Positions 12,765 to 20,693 of a stretch of 50,626 bases of DNA are shown piece after piece (within the stretch, counting starts at the first letter, position 1; each line of letters starts with the position of its first letter). The notes beneath the pieces were generated by a model that worked only from the letters and a program-made list of their open reading frames with translations, was not told where the DNA came from and searched no databases. A program made the position numbers and the translations under genes. The stretch lies in IMG/VR virus record IMGVR_UViG_3300042938_001744, positions 1-50,626 of that record; one strand, given 5' to 3'. The DNA comes from a virus.

Positions 12765-14003
12765 TTACCACGCTAAAGCGATCCCTTTTTTCTTGGCAAA
12801 CTGGCGAACCACATCAGGGGTGATGTTAAACCACTGTTCCGCTGCAACCGTGGATACAAGCGCCTTGTAGTGCTTTTTTAGCATATCGACTGAGTTCCCC
12901 GCTACCTCTGATGTCAACTCGGAGTTACGATGGAGCGCGATATGGTAGCTGCAAAACGAGTGGCGCAGCGCGTTGTCTTTTGTGAACTTGGGTTTCTTCT
13001 TGGCGCATCCGCCGCTGCTGTCTTCAACCCCGCACAGCTTGAGCACGGCTTCGTCTGGCGGCGTTATTTTTATTATCTTTGCGATCGGTCCTTTTTCAGG
13101 CGCGAATCTATCGAGCCAAACTTGGAGGTTGTCGGGGATGTTGAGTGCTCTACCTGTCCCCGTCTTAGTTATCTCCGGCCCGAGCCGAATCATTCTTTCC
13201 GCGAACAGAATATTTTTTCTGGTGAGCTTCCGACTACTAGCCTCTGATCTTCTAGTCCCGCCAAAAGCCATCAGAGCGGTATAGGCTAAGAACCTAGGTT
13301 CAGTAGCCGCGAATATCGCACACAGCTCGTCAGGTGTGTAGAACTCAGGGGTCACTTCTTTCTCCGAGGGAAAATTTGTCTCCATTTCAGTTTTATCCTT
13401 TGAGATGAATCGTTGATTCTTTTTCGCCGCCCACCGCAGTAATGAGGAGAGGGTGCCGAAAAGATTTCGCATACTTTTCGGGCTATACTTCGACTTACTC
13501 AAGAAGGCCAAATACTCTTCAGGTGCGATAGTATCTATGAATCTTTTTCCGAATTCAGGCTCCCAAGCATTCCGGTGATTTCGGAGGGTCTGGTAGTAGC
13601 GCGAGGATAGCTGGCGTTCTTCGGCTTTCGCGTACCACAGATTCCATACTTCGGAAAATGTTTGTGGGTTCGTGCGCTCATGGAACTTCAAATAGAATTC
13701 AACCGCGACGTGCATCGGCGTTGATCCTAGACGCTCCTTGCACTCGTTGAAGTAGCTCACGTCCTGCCCGCTCAGGGCCGTTACGCTTCCGTCACAGGTT
13801 GCGAGGTGCCTCACAATTCTATCCGCTTCTGCGAGTGCCGAAGCTTCCGAGTTGTAGCTCCTGCGAAAAGTTTTCTTCCCGACTTTCCATGCCAGTCGAT
13901 GTGTTGTGTACGGGCCGCGATCTAGTTTGCTGATCCGCACAATGGCATGACCGCATTTTAATATTGTTGTTTTGGCGTCAGGTTTTTCAGTCTGGATTTT
14001 CAT
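12765..14003 (-). CDS. int: Tyrosine recombinase / phage integrase
   Basis: 412 aa. An N-terminal arm and core-binding domain (to about 215) precede the catalytic domain. Catalytic residues: Arg251 and Glu254 in GGTRRSEA, probable Lys280 in the beta hairpin (ITKTGTG), Arg347 in NALRHSF, and nucleophile Tyr379 in KKHYKAL. Two positions usually His are Asn (Asn344 of the HxxR box, Asn370 in AGNS). I remember this combination from integrases of Verrucomicrobiota. It catalyses site-specific integration and excision. It is the first gene of the leftward arm next to a control region with inverted repeats and a tRNA-end-like sequence that may be the attachment site. Confidence 0.9.
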   Translation of the reverse strand: MKIQTEKPDAKTTILKCGHAIVRISKLDRGPYTTHRLAWKVGKKTFRRSYNSEASALAEADRIVRHLATCDGSVTALSGQDVSYFNECKERLGSTPMHVAVEFYLKFHERTNPQTFSEVWNLWYAKAEERQLSSRYYQTLRNHRNAWEPEFGKRFIDTIAPEEYLAFLSKSKYSPKSMRNLFGTLSSLLRWAAKKNQRFISKDKTEMETNFPSEKEVTPEFYTPDELCAIFAATEPRFLAYTALMAFGGTRRSEASSRKLTRKNILFAERMIRLGPEITKTGTGRALNIPDNLQVWLDRFAPEKGPIAKIIKITPPDEAVLKLCGVEDSSGGCAKKKPKFTKDNALRHSFCSYHIALHRNSELTSEVAGNSVDMLKKHYKALVSTVAAEQWFNITPDVVRQFAKKKGIALAW

Positions 14004-14032
14004 TTTTCAGTTTGTTTTTGGTTTGTGATTAT

Positions 14033-14049
14033 GTCCCAGAAGTTGGGAC
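14033..14049. promoter_or_regulatory. Inverted repeat GTCCCA-TGGGAC (operator or integrase arm site)
   Basis: GTCCCA and TGGGAC flank five bases. The flanks (TGTCCCAGAA and TTGGGACAAAA) recur at 14136-14162, so this is a repeated binding site in the divergent control region. Confidence 0.55.
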
Positions 14050-14064
14050 AAAACGTGTTATTGG

Positions 14065-14075
14065 GTGTATTAACC
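14065..14075 (+). promoter_or_regulatory. GTGTATTAACC, variant of the shared motif
   Basis: GTGTATTAACC differs by one base from GTGTAATAACC and is identical to the site before the gene at 16085. It lies about 205 bp before the terminase gene. Confidence 0.4.
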
Positions 14076-14084
14076 TAATACAGT

Positions 14085-14090
14085 TTTATA
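14085..14090 (-). promoter_or_regulatory. Extended -10-like box for the leftward operon
   Basis: Minus-strand TTGTATAAAAC contains TG-TATAAA, an extended -10 resemblance, about 80 bp before the integrase start. No convincing -35 box was found. It mirrors a similar box on the other strand at 14203. Confidence 0.35.
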
Positions 14091-14135
14091 CAACCGCAAA
14101 TGAAAAAACCCGTATCTTTACCTAGTGAGCGGAGA

Positions 14136-14162
14136 TTTTGTCCCAGAAAATTTTGGACAAAA
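14136..14162. promoter_or_regulatory. Inverted repeat TTTTGTCC-GGACAAAA (operator or arm site)
   Basis: TTTTGTCC (14136-14143) and GGACAAAA (14155-14162) are perfect complements around 11 bases. Shares TGTCCCAGAA and ACAAAA with the repeat at 14033. A third half-like TTGTCCCCAG ends at the base before the terminase ATG. Confidence 0.55.
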
Positions 14163-14170
14163 AGGGGCAG

Positions 14171-14200
14171 CGCATACGGGATTTGAATTCGACTACGATT
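14171..14200 (-). other. tRNA-3'-end-like sequence, candidate attP core
   Basis: GGGATTTGAATTC (14178-14190) resembles the reverse complement of a tRNA T-arm and 3' end. It is not a tRNA: the bases that should pair with the T stem do not. Phage attachment cores often copy a tRNA 3' end and lie beside the integrase gene, as here. Speculative. Confidence 0.3.
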
Positions 14201-14202
14201 TT

Positions 14203-14210
14203 GTATAAAT
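14203..14210 (+). promoter_or_regulatory. Extended -10-like box for the rightward operon
   Basis: TTGTATAAAT has an extended -10 look (TG-TATAAA) 72 bp before the terminase ATG. A poor -35 candidate TTGAAT lies 15 bp upstream at 14183. With the box at 14085 it would form a divergent pair around the inverted repeats. Confidence 0.35.
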
Positions 14211-14281
14211 AGTTTATAGATCAATGGTTTTTGCAAAGTCGTATTTGACCTTGAACCAAGTTAGACCTACCTTGTCCCCAG

Positions 14282-16060
14282 ATGTTCAAAAAAAGTTCGG
14301 GGACGTTCGTTGATGATGGCAAGACGCCAGTTCCAAAAGGTAGCATAGTTAGATACGGTTTTGTTTATCCTCCAGGCACCGCTGACTGGACGATTGAACT
14401 TCATGCTTACCGCAGTATCGCTCCTGACGGAACGCTCCGTGAAGATAATTTTCGTCGAGCCGCGCAGATGTTTTTCTCGAAAAGTTCGGAGCCTTTTGTT
14501 TGGCACCCTTGGGCTGAATCTATGTTGCATGAATGCTGCACCAGCCAGTTCGTCGGGTTCGCTGGTTGCGGCTCCTCGGGTAAATCCGATTTCATGGCGG
14601 TTTGGATTTTACTCAACTGGCTCGCGGCTCCGTACCACACGCTAGGACTGCTGACATCAACTTCGATTCGTGACTCTAAGAAGCGTGTGTGGGGTGCGGT
14701 GCAAAGATACTGGCCCGCGATTAAGGCTGTTGCCCCTGCGAAGCTCACGGATACTCCAACTCCGGCGATTTATGTTATGCGAGACGGCGCTCGAATGGAG
14801 CAGGCGGGAATTTATTTGATCCCCGCTGAAGCTAAGAAGACCGCAGAAGTGACGGGAAAGATGCGAGGCATGAAAGCCCCGCGAGTCTTTCTGGCAGCGG
14901 ATGAGTTGTCGGAGTTGTCTCACTCACTCCTTGACACTGCGATCTCCAACTTGAGTAACAATGCGGTTCTCCACATCTGCGCGGCGGCAAATCCTGTCTC
15001 TTACTACGATCCATTCGGAAAGTTCGTTGAACCGAAAGATGGATGGTCTTCCGTGTCGGTAAACGATGATAGGTGGGAAACCAAGCTGGGTGGGATTTGT
15101 TTGCACTTTGATGCGCTGCGAAACCCAAATTATATCGCCCGTGAAAATCTTTGGCCCATTCAGAAGTTCGAGAAGATCGATGAGGCACACGATCGACTTG
15201 GCGAGGACTCTCCGATGTTCTGGCGCGACTTCAGGGGCTTTTGGCCTCCACAAGGAGTCAGCAAGGCGATCTACAGCGAGAGTGAGATAATAAAATTCAA
15301 GGGCGACCAACCTCCCATCTGGCAGGGTGGAACAACGCGCATTGCGGGAATCGACCCATCGTTTGTTTCGGGTGGTGACCGTTGCGTTCTTTATGTCGGA
15401 AGCTATGGACTTAATAGAGATGGGAACGAGCAGGTATCGTTTGACAGCTTCCATTACATCGAAGACGACGCGAGTTCTAAAGACCCGCGCACTTTTCAAG
15501 TGGCGCAGAAGATCGCAACCATTTTGGATCGCGAGAAAGTCAAGATGCAATATGTCGGAGTGGACGTGACGGGCGGCGGCGTTCCATTCTGTGACGCTTT
15601 GTCACGGGTTCTTGGAAGCAATGAATTTTTGCGAGTCCATTTTGGAGGGTCGCCTACCGAGCGTCCCCTTTCCGCTTACGACTCGACTCAGGCAAAAGAC
15701 AAATACATCAATCGAGTCACGGAACTTTGGTTCGGTGCGAAGGAGTACCTTCAGAACGGGCAACTTCGCGGCATTGTCCCCGACCTCGCCCAAGAGATGA
15801 CCGCCCGAAACTTTGAAACCCGAAAGTCGGGCGGCATGAAACTCTGCGTCGAGCCTAAAGCGGATATGAAATCTCGGATGGGACGATCCCCCGACATCGC
15901 TGATGCGGCATTCGTTCTTCTCGAAACGGTTCGTGAGCGGCTGGGACTTAGACCGCCGCAGGAGGGTGGGAATGGAAACCGAGCGGGGACTCCGTGGCGG
16001 CGGATGATGGATAAAAAGTTTGCCCCTAGGAGAAATACTCCTTGTCTTTTAACCCCCTAG
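14282..16060 (+). CDS. terL: Terminase large subunit
   Basis: 592 aa. ATPase: Walker A GFAGCGSSGKS (92-102), Walker B VFLAADE (202-208), and a coupling-type AAANP near 234. Nuclease: AGIDPSF (Asp358), VGVDVTGGG (Asp428) and a C-terminal SPDIADAA segment supply acids for the RNase H-like fold. It is the motor that packages DNA into the procapsid and cuts it. It is the first rightward gene; no small terminase subunit was recognised nearby. It is separated from portal and capsid by about 14 kb of fibre and lysis genes, an uncommon order. The stop codon lies in a CCCTAGGG palindrome. Confidence 0.92.
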   Translation: MFKKSSGTFVDDGKTPVPKGSIVRYGFVYPPGTADWTIELHAYRSIAPDGTLREDNFRRAAQMFFSKSSEPFVWHPWAESMLHECCTSQFVGFAGCGSSGKSDFMAVWILLNWLAAPYHTLGLLTSTSIRDSKKRVWGAVQRYWPAIKAVAPAKLTDTPTPAIYVMRDGARMEQAGIYLIPAEAKKTAEVTGKMRGMKAPRVFLAADELSELSHSLLDTAISNLSNNAVLHICAAANPVSYYDPFGKFVEPKDGWSSVSVNDDRWETKLGGICLHFDALRNPNYIARENLWPIQKFEKIDEAHDRLGEDSPMFWRDFRGFWPPQGVSKAIYSESEIIKFKGDQPPIWQGGTTRIAGIDPSFVSGGDRCVLYVGSYGLNRDGNEQVSFDSFHYIEDDASSKDPRTFQVAQKIATILDREKVKMQYVGVDVTGGGVPFCDALSRVLGSNEFLRVHFGGSPTERPLSAYDSTQAKDKYINRVTELWFGAKEYLQNGQLRGIVPDLAQEMTARNFETRKSGGMKLCVEPKADMKSRMGRSPDIADAAFVLLETVRERLGLRPPQEGGNGNRAGTPWRRMMDKKFAPRRNTPCLLTP

Positions 16061-16062
16061 GG

Positions 16063-16088
16063 TGTATTAACCTTAAAGGTTATTATGA
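16063..16088 (+). promoter_or_regulatory. Palindromic double motif before the glycine-rich fibre gene
   Basis: TGTATTAACC at 16063-16072 is followed by GGTTATTATG, whose reverse complement is CATAATAACC, so the two facing copies build a near-perfect palindrome centred on 16075. The right half includes the ATG at 16085. This leaves almost no leader for ribosome binding. Confidence 0.5.
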
Positions 16089-17794
16089 ATCTCAGCACTA
16101 TAACAAAAGTCACTACCGCAAAACTCGCTGATAGCGCGGTCTCCTTGGCGAAGTTAGACTACGACGTAATCGAAAAGTTTGATGACAAACAGAACGTGGT
16201 TACGGGGGCTATTACTACCTGTACAACAACCAATTTAACTGCTGGAGCAGTCGTCATAACTAACGCGGCAGGCAAACTAGCGGTTTCTACTGGAGTCCAA
16301 GCGGCTGAACTAGAGTTCCTTGGAGGGGCGAATCATAACATCCAAGCTCAACTTGACCGCATAGGCTTTATGCCGATTACCGACGTGCTAGTAATTGCGG
16401 GCGGAGGCGCGGGTGGGGGTCAACTTTACGCGGGTGGGGGTGGGGCTGGAGGATTTTTACAGGAGTCCGTTCAGTTTATAGCAAATCAAAAGTATGCGGT
16501 TTTTATTGGCGCTGGCGGGAGTTCGTCAAATACAAAGGACGGAGACGAATTCGCCACGGGATTTAAAGGTGAACCTTCGGGAATATACGGGCCTGGGGTT
16601 AGGGTAGTGGCTGAAGGTGGAGGAGGAGGTGGCTCAGGTGCGGCAGCTAATGGTCAGTCACGAGGCAAAGATGGGGGCTCGGGTGGTGGTGCTTCGGGGT
16701 ATGCTAAATATGACGGAGCGGGGGGTGACGAAACTTTTGGGCAGGGAAAGCGCGGCGGTAGAGGAGGTTTTTACGCAGCGGGAGGCGGTGGAGGCGCGAG
16801 TGAGGTAGGTTTCAATGGCGTTGCAAACACCGATGGGGGAGCTGGCGGCGATGGCGCGGTTTGGTCAAAAGCAAAAACGGCTGGGGTAGCCACTTTTTCT
16901 GGGTCCGGCGACTCCATCGCTACAAACAAAATAACTTTTGCAGGCGGAGGCGGAGGAGGTTCGGGGCAGTCTCCCACAAGCACCAGCAAAGTATCGGCGG
17001 GGGGGAAAGGCGGCGGGGGCACTGGGGGTAACGAAAGCCTTTTAGCGCCTACTCCAGGATTGGCTAATACAGGCAGCGGAGGAGGGGGGATGAGTGTTGA
17101 GTCTCCTGACACAAAAAACGCATCTACCGCAGGGGGCTCAGGACTAGTTTGCATCAACTACCCCAAGGGATTTATAGCCTCGGCTATTGATAAAGGCGTT
17201 GTGCAGAAGGATAAAAACGGCAAGAATGCGGCTGTTTTGTTTAAAGTATCGGGGTCTCTTTTTTGGCTTGCCGAGCCTCCTACTGTAACTACTGCGAGCG
17301 TTGGTGGGACTGTAGGTGTCACCTTAACTTACCAAGTTATTGATAGTGGTGAAGTCGATAAGTTTGCGTCTTCCCTTACAGTGGTTGGGGTGGCTTTCAG
17401 CACTGACACGGGTACCTTTATTGGTATTCCGACAAAAGCGGGCACCTTCGCCACTACCGTCACTGCGAACCTCCTTGATGGCTCAACCAACGTCGGCACC
17501 GGAAAGGGAATTATTACTTTTACAATAGCTAAAGGGACTCAGGTGATTACCCAAAATGATAGCTCCGTACCTATGCAAGTCGGAGACCCTGCATACTCGT
17601 TAGGAGCGGCTACAACATCGGGGCTTCCTCTTACTTATACGTCCAATAATTTAACTGTTGCTACAGTGAGCGCTGCTGGGCTGGTTACTATTTTGGCTGC
17701 GGGGACTGCTATAATAACTATCTCTCAGGTTGGAAATACCGATTGGAAAGCCGCCGCCAACCTCACTCACACCGTAACCGTAACTAACACTTAA
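16085..17794 (+). CDS. Glycine-rich virion protein with Ig-like domains
   Basis: 569 aa. Residues 1-95 look like a virion-attachment region with a short coiled segment. Residues 100-360 are a glycine-rich domain (VLVIAGGGAGGG, many GGGGG runs) like those of phage tail-tip and adhesin-like proteins. The C-terminal 200 residues contain a putative Ig (He_PIG-like) segment (FIGIPTKAGTFATTVTA) and a BIG2-like domain (YTSNNLTVATVSAAGLVTIL). Such proteins normally decorate the virion and contact the host surface. It is the first of the fibre genes and shows high GC from its glycine codons. Confidence 0.75.
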   Translation: MNLSTITKVTTAKLADSAVSLAKLDYDVIEKFDDKQNVVTGAITTCTTTNLTAGAVVITNAAGKLAVSTGVQAAELEFLGGANHNIQAQLDRIGFMPITDVLVIAGGGAGGGQLYAGGGGAGGFLQESVQFIANQKYAVFIGAGGSSSNTKDGDEFATGFKGEPSGIYGPGVRVVAEGGGGGGSGAAANGQSRGKDGGSGGGASGYAKYDGAGGDETFGQGKRGGRGGFYAAGGGGGASEVGFNGVANTDGGAGGDGAVWSKAKTAGVATFSGSGDSIATNKITFAGGGGGGSGQSPTSTSKVSAGGKGGGGTGGNESLLAPTPGLANTGSGGGGMSVESPDTKNASTAGGSGLVCINYPKGFIASAIDKGVVQKDKNGKNAAVLFKVSGSLFWLAEPPTVTTASVGGTVGVTLTYQVIDSGEVDKFASSLTVVGVAFSTDTGTFIGIPTKAGTFATTVTANLLDGSTNVGTGKGIITFTIAKGTQVITQNDSSVPMQVGDPAYSLGAATTSGLPLTYTSNNLTVATVSAAGLVTILAAGTAIITISQVGNTDWKAAANLTHTVTVTNT

Positions 17795-17796
17795 AT

Positions 17797-18090
17797 ATGC
17801 ACTTTGCAAAAGTAAATGATGGAGTTGTGACTAGAGTGGTTGTTGCAGATAGCCTTGAAACTCTTCAAAGTATAGATTCAACTCCTGGTAGGTGGATTCA
17901 AACGTCTTACAACACTTACAGGGGAGTGCATTCTCAAGGCGGAACCCCCCTCAGAAAGAACTTTGCGAGCACTGGTTTTACTTACGACTACGAACTGGAC
18001 GCGTTTATCCCTCCGAGACCTTCACCTGAACATACTATTCTTAACAAGGACTTTGGAGTATGGGAACGTCCGAGCCTGCCAGAAACTTAA
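17797..18090 (+). CDS. Small tail/fibre-associated protein
   Basis: 97 aa. Contains a pattern familiar from small structural proteins of marine and freshwater phages: W...SYN...G.H......LRKNFASTGFTYDYELDAFIP followed by a proline-rich turn and a terminal aromatic strand. Role in the virion not known; its place between fibre genes suggests a fibre component or linker. The stop TAA overlaps the next ATG by one base (TAATG). Confidence 0.65.
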   Translation: MHFAKVNDGVVTRVVVADSLETLQSIDSTPGRWIQTSYNTYRGVHSQGGTPLRKNFASTGFTYDYELDAFIPPRPSPEHTILNKDFGVWERPSLPET

Positions 18091-18431
18091 TGGAGTCTAC
18101 TGAATACCCACTTACTATTGAGCAAGGCAGCACGTTCCAAAAGCAACTGCGGTGGAAAGTGGACGGCGTCCTTATGAATTTGACCGGATACACTGCCAAG
18201 ATGCAGCTCCGCAGGCGAGCTAATGCGGCTGTTATTTTTGAACTGTCGGATTCTAATAGTCGGATACTTCTAGGTGGTACTGCGGGAACTATTTCTATGG
18301 AGGTCACTGCTGAAGATACCGCGACTATCCCTGCTGGAAATTACGTCTACGATTTAGAACTTACATCAAGCTCGACTACAGGGAAATTACTCCGAGGGAC
18401 GGCAGTTGTTTCAGGGGAGGTTACGAAATGA
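18090..18431 (+). CDS. Beta-sandwich structural protein, short paralogue
   Basis: 113 aa from the ATG at 18090, chosen because TAATG couples it to the upstream gene; an earlier ATG at 18060 would overlap by 31 bases. The order TEYPLTIEQG, LRWKVDGV, MQLRRR, then PAGNYVYDLEL and LLRGTAVVSGEV looks like a beta sandwich used in phage baseplate or fibre proteins (BppU-N-like, by impression). The next gene repeats this domain with a large insertion. Confidence 0.65.
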   Translation: MESTEYPLTIEQGSTFQKQLRWKVDGVLMNLTGYTAKMQLRRRANAAVIFELSDSNSRILLGGTAGTISMEVTAEDTATIPAGNYVYDLELTSSSTTGKLLRGTAVVSGEVTK

Positions 18432-19087
18432 TCGCGGCTACCGAGTACCCATTTTCGCTTACGAAGGGCGAGGCGTTTAACAAACAGTTCCGTTGGACTG
18501 TTGATGGCGCTATACCTAACTTCATTGGGGCTACCGCAAACATGCAACTGCGTAGAAAGCGCACAGGCCCTGTTGTTTTTGAGCTTTCGAGTGAGAATAG
18601 GCGAATTATTTTAGGCGTTCGAGCCCAGAACTCGCAAACTAGGTCAGTTGCGGCTTCAAACTCTAATCAATCAAACTTCGACCTTTTTTTAACTGATTTG
18701 CAGCCGTATCTCACTGTTGAATCGAGCGGAGACGTAAACCTGAGTCCTGGTCGCCCCACGGGCGATTTCAAAGCCCCCTCCCAGCTTGAGATTTACGTTG
18801 GGGGGGTACTTGTAAACAGCAACAATAATTTTACTGATATTTTAATGCCCAATAGGGGTCAGGTTAGTGCCCGTATACGGGACTCAAGGCATCCCGACAA
18901 CATAGGCTTTTATAATGTAACTATTACTACTTCGGGTTTTGCTCCGTTGATAACTGTCGATCTTTCGTCCGAGGACACCCGAGCTATCTCTGAAGGAAAT
19001 TATGTTTATGACTTAGAAATTTCTAAGGACGACGTGGTTCGCAAGTTTATTAAGGGCACGATTGTTGTAATGGAGGCTTCTGTATGA
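18428..19087 (+). CDS. Beta-sandwich structural protein with ~115-aa insertion
   Basis: 219 aa, a tandem paralogue of the upstream gene. The flanks align well (TEYPFSLTKG, FRWTVDGA, MQLRRKR, RRIILG at the start; EGNYVYDLEIS, FIKGTIVV at the end). Residues about 64-178 are new: a polar, Asn/Ser-rich domain (LFLTDLQPYLTVESSGDVNL) inserted between two strands. The insert may be the variable, host-facing part. ATGA overlaps on both sides. Confidence 0.65.
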   Translation: MIAATEYPFSLTKGEAFNKQFRWTVDGAIPNFIGATANMQLRRKRTGPVVFELSSENRRIILGVRAQNSQTRSVAASNSNQSNFDLFLTDLQPYLTVESSGDVNLSPGRPTGDFKAPSQLEIYVGGVLVNSNNNFTDILMPNRGQVSARIRDSRHPDNIGFYNVTITTSGFAPLITVDLSSEDTRAISEGNYVYDLEISKDDVVRKFIKGTIVVMEASV

Positions 19088-19617
19088 GTGATATTATTGA
19101 GATCATCGGCTCAGGACTCACTGGGCCTCAAGGACCTAGAGGGCTTCAAGGGCTATTAGGCCCTGTGGGCGTAACTGGACCTAAAGGCGACACGGGGGCT
19201 GCTGGGACGAATGGGGCTGCTGGAGCACAAGGTTTTCCAGGCATCCAAGGACCTAGAGGGCTGCAAGGACTGAAAGGCGATTCTGTTACTGGGCCTCAAG
19301 GCGCTCAAGGATTAGCTGGCGCGGTCGGCCCTCGTGGCATTGAGGGGCCAATCGGCCCTCAAGGCATTAGCGGCCCTGATGGAGCTACTGGCGCGGTCGG
19401 CCCTAGGGGCAATACCGGCCCCCAAGGAAGTCGCGGCGATGCAGGACCAGCCGGAACAGTCGGCCCTCGTGGATTGCAGGGATTTGATGGTGTAAAAGGG
19501 GATAAGGGCGACCGTGGCGATCGCGGATTCGTAGGCCCTGCGGGACCAGTCGGTCGGCAAGGTGAAATGAGTAGAGCATCAGTAATGGCGCTCTCAATAG
19601 CTTTAGGAGGCGTATGA
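19084..19617 (+). CDS. Collagen-like fibre protein
   Basis: 177 aa, mostly Gly-X-Y triplets from residue about 12 to 165 (GPQGPRGLQGLLGPVGVTGP and so on), which should form a collagen triple helix and therefore a trimeric shaft. Short non-collagen ends (SDIIEIIG; SRASVMALSIALGGV) may be trimerisation or docking segments. Phage fibres use such shafts as rigid rods. Coupled by ATGA overlaps to both neighbours. Confidence 0.85.
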   Translation: MSDIIEIIGSGLTGPQGPRGLQGLLGPVGVTGPKGDTGAAGTNGAAGAQGFPGIQGPRGLQGLKGDSVTGPQGAQGLAGAVGPRGIEGPIGPQGISGPDGATGAVGPRGNTGPQGSRGDAGPAGTVGPRGLQGFDGVKGDKGDRGDRGFVGPAGPVGRQGEMSRASVMALSIALGGV

Positions 19618-20693
19618 AACAGCAATTTAAAGGACCCATCACGTTAGACATCGCCGCAAGGACGGTTACGCTTCACGACATTCAGTTGACCCCTGACCGA
19701 GTACTTCTCGTCGTCAACGCGACAGTAGGTTACATTTACCATAATTTTTCTATCGACGACCCTGCGGTAATCACCACAGTCGTTCGAGCCCCCGCCTCAT
19801 CGACATTATGGCCCGACATGGTTGACGGGACGGATACTGTAATTCACTTTTCGGACTACAAAGACTGCGACACCCACCAAAACTCCGACGCAATTTCTGT
19901 TTTTTACGAAGATGGCGTTGACTTGGGCAAGCTCATTAAAGACGAGAGCGACGAGACGCAGACACTCCTCCAGGCAGAGTTTGACGAAACTCAAGTCCAA
20001 CTAACCGCTTTCCAAGTAGAGGTCAAAGCGGAGAACGACGAGACGCAGACACTCCTTCAGGCTGAACTTGACGCGACTCAAGTCCAACTAACCGCTTTCC
20101 AAGTCGAGGTCAAGGGCGAGAGCGACGAGACGCAGACGCTTCTCCAGACTGAGTTTGACGAAACTCAAACTCAACTCACTGCCTTCCAAGTCGAGGTCAA
20201 AGCTGAGAGTGATGCTACTCAGACACTGCTCCAGACGGAATTCGACCAGACGCAGACGCAGCTCACCGCTTTCCAAGCCGAAGTCAAAGCTGAGAGTGAC
20301 GAGACGCAGACGCTTCTTCAGACTGAGTTTGACCAGACGCAGACGCAGCTCACCGCTTTCCAAGCCGAAGTCAAAGCTGAGAGTGACGAGACGCAGACGC
20401 TTCTCCAGACGGAGTTCGACCAGACGCAGACTGATCTAGCCGCGTTTCGTACAGAAGTTAAATTGGAGAGTGATGAGACGCAGACCATTCTAAACTCCAA
20501 GTTGCCAACTTTGGTCAATGGCAGAATACCTGTTGTCAGCACGGACGCCTACAGCCCTATGAATGGGTATTCTACAGCAATTACAAACGGTCAATACGGT
20601 CCAACGACGATCACTTATACAAAAGCCGGAGTTGTAGCTTTAGTAGTTAATCTCACTTATGACGCCAATGGAAAACTTATTTCAGTAGTATGA
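19614..20693 (+). CDS. Coiled-coil repeat fibre protein, copy 1
   Basis: 359 aa. An N-terminal domain of about 110 residues (FKGPITLDIAARTVTLHDIQ ... YKDCDTHQNSDAISVFYEDG) is followed by six 29-residue repeats and a partial seventh (unit ESDETQTLLQTEFDQTQTQL then TAFQAEVKA), then a 60-residue C-terminal domain (GPTTITYTKAG). The repeats should make a long coiled-coil shaft. A paralogue with the same plan is encoded at 27052. Repeats 4-6 are almost identical at the DNA level, indicating recent expansion or gene conversion. Confidence 0.75.
   Translation: MKQQFKGPITLDIAARTVTLHDIQLTPDRVLLVVNATVGYIYHNFSIDDPAVITTVVRAPASSTLWPDMVDGTDTVIHFSDYKDCDTHQNSDAISVFYEDGVDLGKLIKDESDETQTLLQAEFDETQVQLTAFQVEVKAENDETQTLLQAELDATQVQLTAFQVEVKGESDETQTLLQTEFDETQTQLTAFQVEVKAESDATQTLLQTEFDQTQTQLTAFQAEVKAESDETQTLLQTEFDQTQTQLTAFQAEVKAESDETQTLLQTEFDQTQTDLAAFRTEVKLESDETQTILNSKLPTLVNGRIPVVSTDAYSPMNGYSTAITNGQYGPTTITYTKAGVVALVVNLTYDANGKLISVV
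19944..20465 (+). repeat. Six 87-bp in-frame tandem repeats
   Basis: Each unit encodes 29 residues (ESDETQTLLQ...). Units share long identical stretches, such as GACGAGACGCAGACGCTTCT and the TCACCGCTTTCCAAGC block. The same unit family recurs in the paralogous gene at 27547-28068. Confidence 0.85.

Noticed and set aside
14171-14200. A tRNA gene beside the integrase
   Set aside because: Only a T-loop-like segment is present. The stem bases do not pair and no anticodon arm is found.
19944-20465. Regular repeats that might be taken for a CRISPR array
   Set aside because: The units are contiguous, 87 bp long, in frame and code for a heptad-like coiled coil. There are no spacers and no cas genes.
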